From an uncultured Bacilli bacterium (GTDB taxonomy: Bacteria > Bacillota_I > Bacilli_A > RF39 > UBA660): a stretch of DNA of 36,771 bases. Under the pieces are notes generated by a model that saw only the letters and a program-made list of their open reading frames with translations, did not search any database and had not been told where the DNA came from. Position numbers and translations under genes: made by a program. The stretch covers positions 1 through 36,771 of the forward strand of contig CALVIU010000009.1 in assembly GCA_944331835.1 (NCBI GenBank), in the 5' to 3' direction. Of this stretch, positions 7,426 through 16,455 are shown piece by piece (positions within the stretch are counted from its first letter, which is position 1; each line of letters opens with the position of its first letter).

Positions 7426-9135
7426 TTGGTTATTAAAAAGATTATTTTGGTAGTATTTATTTTTATAGTGGGTATGATTAGTGTTAATGCTAAAACTGAT
7501 GATATTTATGCTGCTGAGAAGATTGATGGCATGTATATAAGAAAAATATCAAGTTCTGGAAAAGAAGTGAGTAAACAAGGAGGTTTTATTAGAAGAACTA
7601 GTGATAATAGCTTTGTTTATTGTGTAGAACCATTTGTCGATTTAATTAATTATTACACATATGATGTTTATAATAATAATCAAGCAAATTATTTAGAAAT
7701 TGATGAAAAAACATGGGAAAGAATATCCTTGATAGCATATTACGGTTATCAGTATGGTAATCACACTGAGGATTATTGGTATTATATTACCCAAGTAATG
7801 ATTTGGAGAACTGTTGATCCGGAGGCTAGTTTTTATTTTACTAACACTTTGGGAGGAGAAAATGATGAACGCTTATATGCTAAAGAAATTGAAGAGATTG
7901 AGAGTTTAGTTAGTAATCATTATGTTACTCCAGAATTTGATGAGATAGTTTTAAAAGAGGGAGAAACCAAGCGCTTTTCTGATAAAAACAATGTATTAAG
8001 TAATTATGTTGTTGTAGGTAATTCAAATGTAACAATTGAAGATAATGAATTAGTAGTTACTAAAGATACTATAGGAAATGAAGACATTATACTTAGAAAA
8101 GATAGCAATAATTTTTCTGATGTACCACTTGTATATATAAATCCTGATAGTCAAAAGGTTTTAGCTGTTGGTAATTTAGAACCTGTTAGTTGTAAGGTAA
8201 ATGTTAAAGTAACTGGTTACTCTTTAAAAATAATTAAAGTGGATGCATTAACTGGGGATGCCTTAAAAATGACTGGTATTAAATTTAATATATATGATGC
8301 CGATACCAATGAATTTATAATGGAAGTAATAACTGATGATAATGGAGAAATTATAATAGATAAACTTTTAAGTAAGGGAAATTATAAAATTAAGGAAGTT
8401 AATAATCAGACAATAGATGGTTATGAGATTAATGATGAAGAAATTTATTTTGAAATAACTGGAGAAGAAGATCTTGTTACTATTGAATTTCCTAATAATC
8501 CAGTTTTGGGAGCGATAAAAGTTTTAAAGACTAATGAAGATGGAAATGCTCTTGCCGGAGTAACCTTTGGGCTTTATCAAAGTGATGGCACTTTAGTAGA
8601 TATTGTTATTACTGATGAATTAGGTATTGCTTTATTTGAAAACTTGCAAGCTAGTACATATCAGTTAAAGGAACTGGCAACTCTTGATGGATATTTATTA
8701 GATGAGACTGTCCATGAAATAGAACTGAAATTAGAAAATAATAAGTTAGAAACTGTAACTATTAAACTAGTAAATTATCAACCTAAAGGAAGTTTAGAAA
8801 TAATCAAAGTAGATACAAATAATAATCCTTTACCAGAAACGGAATTTGTTTTATATGATAGTAATAGGAAAGAAATAAAAAAGACTAAGACTGACAGTGA
8901 AGGCAAAATTATAATTGATAATTTATTATTAGGGAAATATTATTTAGAAGAAATTACTCCAGCTGAAGGTTATCAATTATTAGATGATATTATCGAATTT
9001 GAAATTAATAATAATAAAGAAGTTATTACAATAACTGTTACTAATGAAAAAATAGATATCGATATTCCTGATACAGAGATTAGTATGAATATTGATGATT
9101 ATATCTTAGAAAAAAGGAAAAATTTACTAAAATAA
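7426..9135 (+). CDS. Surface adhesin: thioester (TQXA) domain plus three Cna-B repeats
   Basis: The protein is about 569 residues. A signal peptide (VIKKIILVVFIFIVGMISVNA) is followed by a thioester domain with Cys66 in FVYCVEP and Gln123 in the TQVMIW motif, the pair that forms the internal thioester in Gram-positive adhesins. Three Cna-B/SpaA-type repeats start near 265, 363 and 455, each with the Lys/Glu pattern of intramolecular isopeptide domains and a GxYxLxE-type strand. The end reads IDIPDTEISMNIDD and then a charged tail. PDTE recalls a sortase motif, but no membrane helix follows, so wall anchoring is doubtful. The start is uncertain: TTG at 7426 lies only 2 bases after GGGAGG, and an ATT at 7432 has normal spacing. 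No ATG fits. Confidence 0.82.
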   Translation: MVIKKIILVVFIFIVGMISVNAKTDDIYAAEKIDGMYIRKISSSGKEVSKQGGFIRRTSDNSFVYCVEPFVDLINYYTYDVYNNNQANYLEIDEKTWERISLIAYYGYQYGNHTEDYWYYITQVMIWRTVDPEASFYFTNTLGGENDERLYAKEIEEIESLVSNHYVTPEFDEIVLKEGETKRFSDKNNVLSNYVVVGNSNVTIEDNELVVTKDTIGNEDIILRKDSNNFSDVPLVYINPDSQKVLAVGNLEPVSCKVNVKVTGYSLKIIKVDALTGDALKMTGIKFNIYDADTNEFIMEVITDDNGEIIIDKLLSKGNYKIKEVNNQTIDGYEINDEEIYFEITGEEDLVTIEFPNNPVLGAIKVLKTNEDGNALAGVTFGLYQSDGTLVDIVITDELGIALFENLQASTYQLKELATLDGYLLDETVHEIELKLENNKLETVTIKLVNYQPKGSLEIIKVDTNNNPLPETEFVLYDSNRKEIKKTKTDSEGKIIIDNLLLGKYYLEEITPAEGYQLLDDIIEFEINNNKEVITITVTNEKIDIDIPDTEISMNIDDYILEKRKNLLK

Positions 9136-9137
9136 AT

Positions 9138-9167
9138 TTGTAAATATCGTTTTAAACATGCTATAAT
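9138..9167 (+). promoter_or_regulatory. Promoter of mutS
   Basis: TTGTAA (9138-9143) and TATAAT (9162-9167) with an 18-base spacer, immediately after the adhesin stop codon. It gives a leader of about 15 bases containing the AGGAG SD. Confidence 0.7.
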
Positions 9168-9188
9168 ACTACTTAGGAGTTTTGTAGT

Positions 9189-11741
9189 ATGAAACGTAGT
9201 GAAGTTGATAGAAGTAAATTAAGTCCTATGATGGCGCAATATATGGAAATTAAAGATGAGTATCCTGAGGAACTTGTCTTTTATCGCTTAGGGGATTTTT
9301 ATGAAATGTTTTTTGATGATGCTTTAATTGCCTCAAGAGAATTAGAATTAACTCTTACAGGAAGAGTTGCAGGGCTAGAAGAACGAGTTCCTATGTGTGG
9401 AGTTCCGCACAACAATGTTAAAACATATATTGAAAAACTAGTTAATAAGGGTTATAGGGTTGCTATTTGTGAACAATTGGAAGACCCTAAAACAACAGGA
9501 AATAGAATGGTAAAAAGAGGGATAGTTGATGTAATAAGTAAAGGAACTATTGCTGATAATGACCTTTTAAATGAACGAGATTCATCTTATATAGCTAGTA
9601 TTTTGTTTTTTCAAGATATTATTAATATAACAATCCTTGATATTTCCACTAGTTATTTAGCAAACCTTAGTATTCCTAATAATATGGATACATTATTAAA
9701 TGAAATACTTAATTATAATATTAAAGAAGTAGTATTAATAGATAATTTAAATACTTCTTTTATAGATTTACTTAAAAATACTTATAATATTGAAGTAACA
9801 ATTAGTAGTGAGTTTTTAAAAGATAAATATCAAGATTTTTTTAGTACGATACCTGATGTTAGAGTAAGAAGTGGAGTAGAACATTTATTTTATTATTTAA
9901 GTGTACGTCAGTTAAAAGATTTAAGTCATATTAACAGTATAGAAATAATTAAGAAAAATGATTATGTTGAAATGGATGTTCATACGGTTAGAAATTTAGA
10001 ATTAGTGGAAACGATAAGATTAAAAGAAAGAACTTATTCTCTAGTATGGTTACTTGATAAATGTAAAACTGCCATGGGAAGTAGAAAACTAAAAAGTTGG
10101 ATATTAAATCCTTTAAAGAATAAAGATGTAATTGAAAAACGTTATGAAAGAATTGAAAAATTAAATAATGAATTTATTTTAAAAGATGAGTTACGTAACT
10201 TATTATATGAAGTATATGATATTGAAAGATTATCTGGGAAAGTTATTAATGGTAGTTTAAATGCTAGAGATTTATTACAACTTAAAAATAGTTTAGCAGT
10301 TTTACCTAAAATTAAAGAGATAAATGATAAATTAGGTTTTGATTATGAAATTGCTAGCCATAGTGATATTTATGAATTGCTAGATAATGCTATTGCCGAA
10401 GATCCACCGATAAGTGTTAGAGAAGGATACATTATAAAAAGTGGCTTTAATAGTGAGTTGGATGAACTTCGTAGTATTCGTAGTGGTGGTAAAGATTTTG
10501 TGGCTAGTTTTGAGGCTAAAGTAAAAGAAGAAACGGGAATTAAAAATTTAAAAGTTGGTTTTAATAAAGTGTTTGGTTATTATATTGAAGTACCAAACGG
10601 TAGTAAAGATCAAGTTAAAGATGAATTTAATTGGTATCGTAAGCAAACACTAACTAATTGTGAAAGATATATTTCACCAGAATTAAAAGAAAAAGAATCT
10701 CTTATTTTGAATGCTGAAGAAAATATAATCGATTTAGAATATAATTTATTTTGCGATATCCGAAATAAAATTAAGTTAGAAGTTCCGTTGTTAAATAAGA
10801 CTGCTGATGCATTAAGTGAACTAGACTGTATTTTATCCCTAGCAGTTTGTAGTGAAGAATATAATTTAGTAAGACCAGTTATTAATGATAATGGTATTAT
10901 TAATATTAAAGATGGTAGACATCCAGTTGTAGAAATTGTAAGTAAAGAAGAATATGTTCCTAATGATTGTGTTATGGAAAATGGCATTAATACCCTTTTA
11001 ATTACCGGACCGAATATGAGTGGTAAATCGACTTATATGAGGCAACTAGCTATAATTATTATAATGGCTCAGATTGGGTCTTTTGTTCCGGCATCTAGTG
11101 CAAACTTGCCAATAATTGATAAGATATTTACCCGTATTGGGGCTAGTGATGACTTAGTAAGTGGTGAATCAACATTTATGGTGGAAATGAAAGAAGCAAG
11201 AAATGCGATATGTAATGCAACAGAACATAGTTTGATATTATTTGATGAATTAGGTCGTGGTACTGCTACTTATGATGGTATGAGTTTAGCTCAAGCAATA
11301 CTTGAATATATCAGCGAAAATATTAAATCATACACTTTATTTTCAACCCATTACCACGAACTTACGAGATTAGATAAGAAATTTAAGAATATTAAAAATG
11401 TGCATGTAAGTGCGGTTGAAAATGGCGATACGATAACATTTTTACATAAAGTTAAAAGTGGGGCTGTTGATAAAAGTTATGGTATTCATGTAGCAAGACT
11501 TGCTCATATGCCTACAAGTTTACTTGCAAGAGCAGATGAGATACTTAGTGAATATGAAACTAATGCTAAGAAAAAAAATCCGGAAGAAAAAGTACAACTT
11601 AGCATGGATTTCTTCCAAGAAACTAAAAATAGTGATATAATTAAAGAGAAGTTAGAAAGTATTGATTTGATGAATACAACACCAATTCAAGCACTTAACT
11701 ATTTATTTGAATTAAAAGAAGAAATAAAAAAGGGTGAGTAA
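9189..11741 (+). CDS. mutS: DNA mismatch repair protein MutS
   Basis: MutS recognises mismatches and small loops and recruits MutL. The 850-residue length is usual. The mismatch-contacting Phe-X-Glu is F37-Y-E39 in GDFYEMF. Connector, lever and clamp regions follow. The C-terminal ABC-type ATPase has the Walker A motif GPNMSGKST from about G607, the STFMVEM segment, DELGRGTATYDG (Walker B and signature; most family members have GTST) and the STHYHEL histidine switch. The C-terminus ends with the usual helical dimerisation segment. The gene has its own promoter. mutL is not next to it; an ABC exporter gene follows, starting one base after the mutS stop. Confidence 0.98.
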   Translation: MKRSEVDRSKLSPMMAQYMEIKDEYPEELVFYRLGDFYEMFFDDALIASRELELTLTGRVAGLEERVPMCGVPHNNVKTYIEKLVNKGYRVAICEQLEDPKTTGNRMVKRGIVDVISKGTIADNDLLNERDSSYIASILFFQDIINITILDISTSYLANLSIPNNMDTLLNEILNYNIKEVVLIDNLNTSFIDLLKNTYNIEVTISSEFLKDKYQDFFSTIPDVRVRSGVEHLFYYLSVRQLKDLSHINSIEIIKKNDYVEMDVHTVRNLELVETIRLKERTYSLVWLLDKCKTAMGSRKLKSWILNPLKNKDVIEKRYERIEKLNNEFILKDELRNLLYEVYDIERLSGKVINGSLNARDLLQLKNSLAVLPKIKEINDKLGFDYEIASHSDIYELLDNAIAEDPPISVREGYIIKSGFNSELDELRSIRSGGKDFVASFEAKVKEETGIKNLKVGFNKVFGYYIEVPNGSKDQVKDEFNWYRKQTLTNCERYISPELKEKESLILNAEENIIDLEYNLFCDIRNKIKLEVPLLNKTADALSELDCILSLAVCSEEYNLVRPVINDNGIINIKDGRHPVVEIVSKEEYVPNDCVMENGINTLLITGPNMSGKSTYMRQLAIIIIMAQIGSFVPASSANLPIIDKIFTRIGASDDLVSGESTFMVEMKEARNAICNATEHSLILFDELGRGTATYDGMSLAQAILEYISENIKSYTLFSTHYHELTRLDKKFKNIKNVHVSAVENGDTITFLHKVKSGAVDKSYGIHVARLAHMPTSLLARADEILSEYETNAKKKNPEEKVQLSMDFFQETKNSDIIKEKLESIDLMNTTPIQALNYLFELKEEIKKGE

Positions 11742-11742
11742 T

Positions 11743-13467
11743 ATGAAGTTTAAAGAAATAATAAGATTTTTTAAGAGGTATTTTAAACAAGAAAAAACAC
11801 TTCTTATTAAATCTTTTATTTTTATATTTATTAGTTCTTTGTTAGGAGTATTATATGGCTATTTAATTGGTGAAGCAACTCAAAATGCTACTGAAAGTCA
11901 TTTTTTTATAGCAGTTATGATTTTGCTTTTTTATCTTTTTATGGCTTTACTTGATAATTTAATATTTAATCGATTAGGTAAAATATGTATTAAAAAGGCT
12001 TGTAGTAATATTATGGAAAGAATTAGTTATGATGTTTACTACAAAGTAGGTTTGCTTCCTGCACGGGCATTTGAAGAAAAAACTAGCGGAGAACTTATTA
12101 ATCGCATAGTAAATGATTCAGCGACGATTACAGAAACATTTCAGCAATTTGTAAGAGTAATAACAGTTCTTTTTACAGCACTTTTAATATTTATTTATGT
12201 TTTATTTAATTCTTGGTTAGTTGCTTTAGAAATAGTAATATATTTTGGTTTATTTTATATATATTCTAAGAAGTTTTTACCTTTAATAAAAGAAACCCAA
12301 AAAGAAATATCTAAAGAAAAAGATAATACAGTTGCAGAAGTTAATGAAACAATCCGAGGTATTAGGGAAATAAGAGCTTTAGGGATTAGAAAAAGTGTTA
12401 ATAGTACTGTTAAAAAAATCATCAATATTGTATTTATAAAAACTAGAAAACAAATGGTTGATGAAGAAAATTACTATAGTGCGACAGATTCCTTAAGTAA
12501 TGGCCTTGAAGTAGTAGTATTTGTTACATGTATTATTTTAATGGGTTTAGGTAAATGTGATATTGGCTTTTTCATAGCTATGACTTACTATATATATCGT
12601 TTTACCTATTTAGTTGAATGGGTAATGACTTTGAGTTCTTCAGTACAAAAAATGCGTGTTGCTGTGGAAAGAGTAGATGAAATATTGGGTAATAAAATGT
12701 ATACAGATGTGAAATTTGGAACTTTACATAAGACAGATATTGTTGGAAATATTGAATTTAAAAATGTGACGTTTGGTTATACTAAAGAAGAAGGAAATGT
12801 TTTTGAAAATTTCAATCTAGAAATTCCTAGTAATAAAAAGATAGCGATTGTTGGTAAAAGTGGTCAAGGTAAAAGTACAATATTTAATTTATTGCTTCGT
12901 TATTTTGAACCTCAAAGTGGGGTAATATTAATAGATGATAATCCAATAAATGATTTTGATGAGGATTCATTTCATCAAAATATTGCTATCATTCGTCAAG
13001 ATCCATTTATACTTAATAAGACAATATTAGAAAATTTTCATATAATAGATCCATATATTTCTTTAAATAAGATTAGAAAAGCTTGTAAATTAGCAGAAAT
13101 TGATGAATATATCATGAGTCTTCCTGATAAATATGATACTAAAATTGGGGAAGGGGGAGTCAACTTAAGCGGAGGTCAAAAGCAACGGCTTGCTATTGCT
13201 AGAGCCCTACTTAAAGATAGTAGGATAATTTTATTTGATGAAGCAACAAGTGCTTTAGATAACGAAAATCAAAATAAAATAAAGTTAGCTATTGATAATT
13301 TAGTAGAAAATCATACTATTGTAATAGTTGCTCATAGACTTTCAACAATAATAGATGCTGATATTATTTATTTGATTGATGGCGGTAAAGTTGTTGCTAG
13401 TGGAACGCACAAAGAATTAATGAAGAAAAACAAAATATATAAAACTTTATATAAGAGTGAAAATTAA
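11743..13467 (+). CDS. ABC exporter, fused membrane and ATPase domains (half-transporter)
   Basis: The protein is about 574 residues when started at ATG 11743; a GTG at 11734 is in frame but its SD is weak. About six membrane helices occupy residues 20-300. The nucleotide-binding domain has Walker A GKSGQGKST near 371, signature LSGGQKQR near 475, Walker B RIILFDEATSALD near 494, and the switch His in VAHRL near 529. It works as a dimer that exports an unknown substrate (lipid, drug or peptide). The start is one base past the mutS stop, with GGGTGAG inside the mutS end serving as SD, so translation is coupled to mutS. A bidirectional terminator follows. Confidence 0.93.
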   Translation: MKFKEIIRFFKRYFKQEKTLLIKSFIFIFISSLLGVLYGYLIGEATQNATESHFFIAVMILLFYLFMALLDNLIFNRLGKICIKKACSNIMERISYDVYYKVGLLPARAFEEKTSGELINRIVNDSATITETFQQFVRVITVLFTALLIFIYVLFNSWLVALEIVIYFGLFYIYSKKFLPLIKETQKEISKEKDNTVAEVNETIRGIREIRALGIRKSVNSTVKKIINIVFIKTRKQMVDEENYYSATDSLSNGLEVVVFVTCIILMGLGKCDIGFFIAMTYYIYRFTYLVEWVMTLSSSVQKMRVAVERVDEILGNKMYTDVKFGTLHKTDIVGNIEFKNVTFGYTKEEGNVFENFNLEIPSNKKIAIVGKSGQGKSTIFNLLLRYFEPQSGVILIDDNPINDFDEDSFHQNIAIIRQDPFILNKTILENFHIIDPYISLNKIRKACKLAEIDEYIMSLPDKYDTKIGEGGVNLSGGQKQRLAIARALLKDSRIILFDEATSALDNENQNKIKLAIDNLVENHTIVIVAHRLSTIIDADIIYLIDGGKVVASGTHKELMKKNKIYKTLYKSEN

Positions 13468-13500
13468 AAGAAGTAATCCGAGTTTAGAATTACTTCTTTT
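13466..13500. terminator. Bidirectional terminator between the ABC exporter and the XRE gene
   Basis: Perfect 12-base stem AAAAGAAGTAAT (13466-13477) with ATTACTTCTTTT (13489-13500). The flanking A and T runs allow use on both strands. It covers the stop codon of the minus-strand regulator. Confidence 0.85.
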
Positions 13501-13711
13501 CTTTATCTTTGATTATTATTTCTAAATCATATTTATTGGCTATTTCTATTATATCGTTAAAAAAATATCTGCTTCTACCTGATTCATTAGAATATTGCCA
13601 ATCTTCTGATTTATTAATTCTTTTGGCAAACTCTTTTTGGGTCAAATTCGTATTTTGTCTAATAAATTTAAGTACTTCGTTAGCTTTATATTTGTTTGCT
13701 TTTATTTCCAT
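13490..13711 (-). CDS. Small XRE-family helix-turn-helix regulator
   Basis: The protein has 73 residues when started at the ATG at 13711, which has a GGTGGG SD; two upstream in-frame ATGs lack one. The helix-turn-helix lies in VLKFIRQNTNLTQKEFAKRI, followed by NKSEDWQYSNESGRS, so the protein is essentially only a DNA-binding domain of the Cro/C1 type. It probably represses a nearby or distant gene. Its 5' side directly abuts a truncated lectin-like gene in divergent orientation, which suggests this locus was rearranged. No partner toxin or phage gene is adjacent. Confidence 0.75.
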   Translation of the reverse strand: MEIKANKYKANEVLKFIRQNTNLTQKEFAKRINKSEDWQYSNESGRSRYFFNDIIEIANKYDLEIIIKDKEKK

Positions 13712-13742
13712 TGTACCCACCATTTGCATTATATCAATTTAA

Positions 13743-14375
13743 TATTCTAAAATATTAAAATCCGTATTGACAGGTAGTAATGGCGAATATGCAGGCTCTT
13801 ATTCAAGTTCTACTGCTTTTTATCTCGGAAATATGCTTAAAAACAATATATCTGTTTATTATTATAGAAACTCTAGTAATACTATATGGGGGGAAAGCGA
13901 ATTGAATTTGATAAATTTAAATAATATTTTTTTAAATTATATTGGTGAACAATTTGCGAATAAAATTGCAATTCATCCTTGGGTTGTTAGAGGTAATGAT
14001 TATTTAATTAATTCTATTGCTAAAAATATTGTTCAATTAGAGGTTATAAATCCTGGATTAAATACTATATTTGAGGGTAAAATTGGACTAATGTATGTAA
14101 GCGATTATGCTTATGCGGCGGATTCGAATTATTGGAATCTTACAGTATCACGCTATACTGATATTACAGGAGATAATTGGATGTATATGGGGTTATATGA
14201 GTGGACTATAACAGATTATTATAGTTCATCTTCGATTTATTTTTTAGCTGATCAAGGTCGGGTGTCATCGGGTAGTTCTTCAGCGTATGCAGTAAGACCG
14301 GTTTTCTATCTGAATTCTGATGTTATTTATGTTTCAGGTACAGGTACTCAAACTGATCCATATCAAATTCAATAA
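13743..14375 (+). pseudogene. 5'-truncated remnant of a lectin-like surface protein (paralogue of the 33-34.8 kb gene)
   Basis: The open frame runs from just after a TAA (13740-13742) to 14375. Its first residues, YSKILKSVLTGSNGEYAGSY, line up with the middle of the 33.2-34.8 kb protein (KLIKADYTTSAMLGTDG...YYGAYSSSTS). The C-terminal domain shares NWMYMGLYEWTIT, then an A-poor segment, then AVRPVFYLNSDV and a GTGTQTDPYQ end. The signal/TM segment and the TasA-like domain are missing. The only start codons are a TTG at 13767, without an SD, and internal ones. It is probably a decayed copy whose 5' part was lost where the XRE gene now lies. It could act as a donor for recombination with the intact paralogue; that is speculative. 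Confidence 0.7.
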
Positions 14376-14399
14376 AAAAGGTAAGCATTTTGCTTATCC
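14374..14399 (-). terminator. Terminator of the ZIP transporter gene (minus strand)
   Basis: Stem GGTAAGCA (14380-14387) with TGCTTATCC (14391-14399). On the minus strand it is followed by six T (14379-14374). It overlaps the stop codon of the ZIP C-terminal fragment. Confidence 0.65.
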
Positions 14400-14808
14400 T
14401 AGTGCTACATCGAAAATCATCATGATGATGAATCCGAGTATTGTGAATAGGGCCATAAGGTCCTTTTTTTGGTTGGTTTGGCTTTCAGGTATTAATTCTT
14501 GGACGACGACATATATCATGGCACCACCAGCAAAAGCTAGTAGTATTGGTAATAAAAATTGAATTTTTAAAACAAGTATTGCTCCGATTACTGCAGATAT
14601 TGGTTCGACGATACCACTTAGATTGCCAAACAAAAATGCTTTACTTCTACTCATTCCTTCACGCCTTAGAGGAAGTGATACTGCAGACCCTTCTGGAAAG
14701 TTTTGAATTCCTATACCTAATGCTAGCATGAGAGCTGCACTAAGTGTTGCTCCTTCGATTCCATAAGCAATTGAACCAAATGCTACACCAATTGCCATAC
14801 CTTCTGGT
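14394..14808 (-). pseudogene. C-terminal part of an interrupted ZIP-family metal transporter
   Basis: The frame covers the ZIP C-terminal half, reading PEGMAIGVAFGSIAYG and onward. It includes the second metal-binding helix (GIQNFPEGSAVSLPLRREG) and the last two or three membrane helices, ending IMMIFDVALG. The N-terminal half lies 3.5 kb away at 18301-18702 on the same strand. Joining the two at the shared CCAGA/GGT sequence restores HNIPEGMAIG in frame, the usual ZIP (gufA/ZupT-like) Zn/Fe-uptake motif. Neither half has other stops, so the interruption is recent or the gene is kept functional by excision. The fragment has no own SD. Confidence 0.88.
14799..14808. other. Left attachment-site core (att junction)
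   Basis: ACCTTCTGGT at the border between the ZIP C-terminal fragment and the element. It matches 18301-18310 at 9 of 10 bases. Confidence 0.7.
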
Positions 14809-14815
14809 TTAGATT

Positions 14816-16066
14816 TTATGTAATGTTTTGGAAATTAAAAAAAATAGTTACTTCTTTTGATTGTGATATTTCTATTTCGGATATAAGTTTTTTAATTAAA
14901 TAATCTGGTTGAAATTCTAAATTTATTAATTTAGTTATTAATTTTTTTTCTTTAGGAAATTTTGCGTATAGTATGTTGTAATCTATTTTGGCTAATATTT
15001 TAGATACTATATTTAGAATATCTTGTTCTAGTGTTTCATAATTAAATGAGTGGGCGGTGCATAGTTTTTTTTGATAATTAGCTCGGTAGTAGTTGCAACA
15101 AAGATACTTTTTATTGTATTTATTTTTACTTTTAATAATTATAGGATGTTTACATTCATAACAAAATAATAGGTTATCTAGTAAATTGTATTCTTTTTTC
15201 TGTTTTTTTCTTTTTAAGTATGTTTGAATGATATTAAATTTATCTTTGGATACTAAAGCAGGGTGGTCATTAGGTGTTATTATCCAATTTTCTTTTTTGA
15301 TATTTATTATCTTGCGATATTTATAACTTAATCTTTGATGCTTGTTTTGAACTAAATCACCGATATAAATTGGATTGGTAAGTATTTTTCTAATTGATAT
15401 TTCTTGCCATTTAGTTTCTTTATTTTTTCTAATTTTGCTAAACGTGGGAATAGAATTATTATTTAAATAATTCTTTATGGATGATAAAGGAACTTTGTTA
15501 TAGGCAAGTTCAAAAATTTTTTTAACTATATTAGCTTCTTTAGGATTTATGATAATTTTGTTTTTTACTTTGGGATTTCTTTGGTAACCTAAAGGAAGAC
15601 ATCCTCCGGTCCAAAGGCCTTGATGTTGCATAGTTTTTATGGCTGTTTTAATTTTCTTGGATAAATCTTTAGCATATAAATCATTAATTATTGCTTTAAA
15701 TGGAGCAATATCGTTATTCGAATTATCTAAAAATGTATCGATATTATCCGTAATAGCTATAAATCTGATATTATTGATTGGAAAGAAGTGCTCAACAAGT
15801 TCACCAGTTTTAATATAATCTCTTCCTAAACGCGATAAATCTTTGACTATAACGGTATTTATTTCTTTGTTTTGTATATCTGTTAGTAAAGAGTTAAAAG
15901 CTGGTCTATTAAAATTTGTTCCAGTATAACCATCATCAACGTATATTTTTTTAATTTCATAATTTAAATTATTGGCATAGTCAATTAATAAATTTTTCTG
16001 GTTTTTAATGCTATCATTTTTATCCTCTTTAGATAATCTTATATATAAGCCAGCTTTAAATTGCAT
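14816..16066 (-). CDS. Large serine recombinase (site-specific integrase/resolvase family)
   Basis: The 416-residue protein has the N-terminal resolvase domain with catalytic Ser12 in LYIRLSKED, DDGYTGTNFNRPAF, and Arg residues in VKDLSRLGRDYIKTG. The recombinase domain follows (IRKILTNPIYIGDL...), then a zinc ribbon with CYEC and CC/C ligands (about 300-340), and a short C-terminal segment. It is somewhat short for the family (often 450-550), with little coiled coil, but ends with the usual final strand (EVTIFFNF). It would catalyse integration and excision of the surrounding element at the ACC(T/A)TCTGGT sites. The ATG overlaps the 3' end of a 32-residue ORF by 11 bases and has no SD of its own, so translation is probably coupled to that ORF. 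Confidence 0.95.
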   Translation of the reverse strand: MQFKAGLYIRLSKEDKNDSIKNQKNLLIDYANNLNYEIKKIYVDDGYTGTNFNRPAFNSLLTDIQNKEINTVIVKDLSRLGRDYIKTGELVEHFFPINNIRFIAITDNIDTFLDNSNNDIAPFKAIINDLYAKDLSKKIKTAIKTMQHQGLWTGGCLPLGYQRNPKVKNKIIINPKEANIVKKIFELAYNKVPLSSIKNYLNNNSIPTFSKIRKNKETKWQEISIRKILTNPIYIGDLVQNKHQRLSYKYRKIINIKKENWIITPNDHPALVSKDKFNIIQTYLKRKKQKKEYNLLDNLLFCYECKHPIIIKSKNKYNKKYLCCNYYRANYQKKLCTAHSFNYETLEQDILNIVSKILAKIDYNILYAKFPKEKKLITKLINLEFQPDYLIKKLISEIEISQSKEVTIFFNFQNIT

Positions 16067-16154
16067 TATTTTTTAATATGTTTGTAATAATTTCTTCTAA
16101 TATTTTTTCTAAAGAGTTATTATTAAATTTAAATTTATAAGTATATTTTGCCAT
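16056..16154 (-). CDS. 32-residue leader/accessory ORF overlapping the recombinase start
   Basis: ATG at 16154 with a strong GGAGG SD. The product reads MAKYTYKFKFNNNSLEKILE and continues to ...TNILKNNAI. It overlaps the recombinase ATG by 11 bases in another frame, and the recombinase start lacks an SD. It could be a coupling leader or a small directionality or regulatory peptide. I do not recognise the family. Confidence 0.55.
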   Translation of the reverse strand: MAKYTYKFKFNNNSLEKILEEIITNILKNNAI

Positions 16155-16176
16155 ATTATCCTCCATTAAAATATAT

Positions 16177-16202
16177 AAAAAAGAAGCAATTTTATGCTTC
16201 TT
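16177..16202 (-). terminator. Terminator between cargo genes and recombinase unit (minus strand)
   Basis: Stem AAGAAGCA (16181-16188) with TGCTTCTT (16195-16202). On the minus strand a T-run follows (16182-16177). It overlaps the stop of the 86-residue gene and separates the element into two transcription units. Confidence 0.75.
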
Positions 16203-16452
16203 CTAAATAATCTTCTTGGTAATCTTCAGAGTATTCTTGAATTAATTTACTAAGAATAATTGGATCATTGATTTTTTGCGCATATATTTCATTATCCTCA
16301 TTAATTTCTTTTAAAACGATGTAGTCATTTGTTGGTTCATCAGAATCATTTAGAGCTACTGCTAAAAAGTAGTTAGAGTTATCAACTAGACTTTCTAGTA
16401 AAAGAAGATAACTTTTACCATTTTCTAAATCAATTATTTCGTCAACTTTCAT
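16192..16452 (-). CDS. Small acidic DUF1292-like protein (element cargo)
   Basis: The 86-residue, strongly acidic protein starts MKVDEIIDLENGKSYLLLLE and contains LAVALNDSDEPTNDYIVLKE. That pattern recalls the DUF1292/YrzB-type small beta proteins of Bacillota, but the match is weak. It has no membrane segment and no Cys. It begins 3 bases after the stop of the 593-residue gene and is certainly co-transcribed with it. A terminator overlaps its stop. Function is unknown; it may be a partner or immunity-like protein of the large cargo protein, by position only. Confidence 0.7.
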   Translation of the reverse strand: MKVDEIIDLENGKSYLLLLESLVDNSNYFLAVALNDSDEPTNDYIVLKEINEDNEIYAQKINDPIILSKLIQEYSEDYQEDYLEEA

Positions 16453-16455
16453 ATT

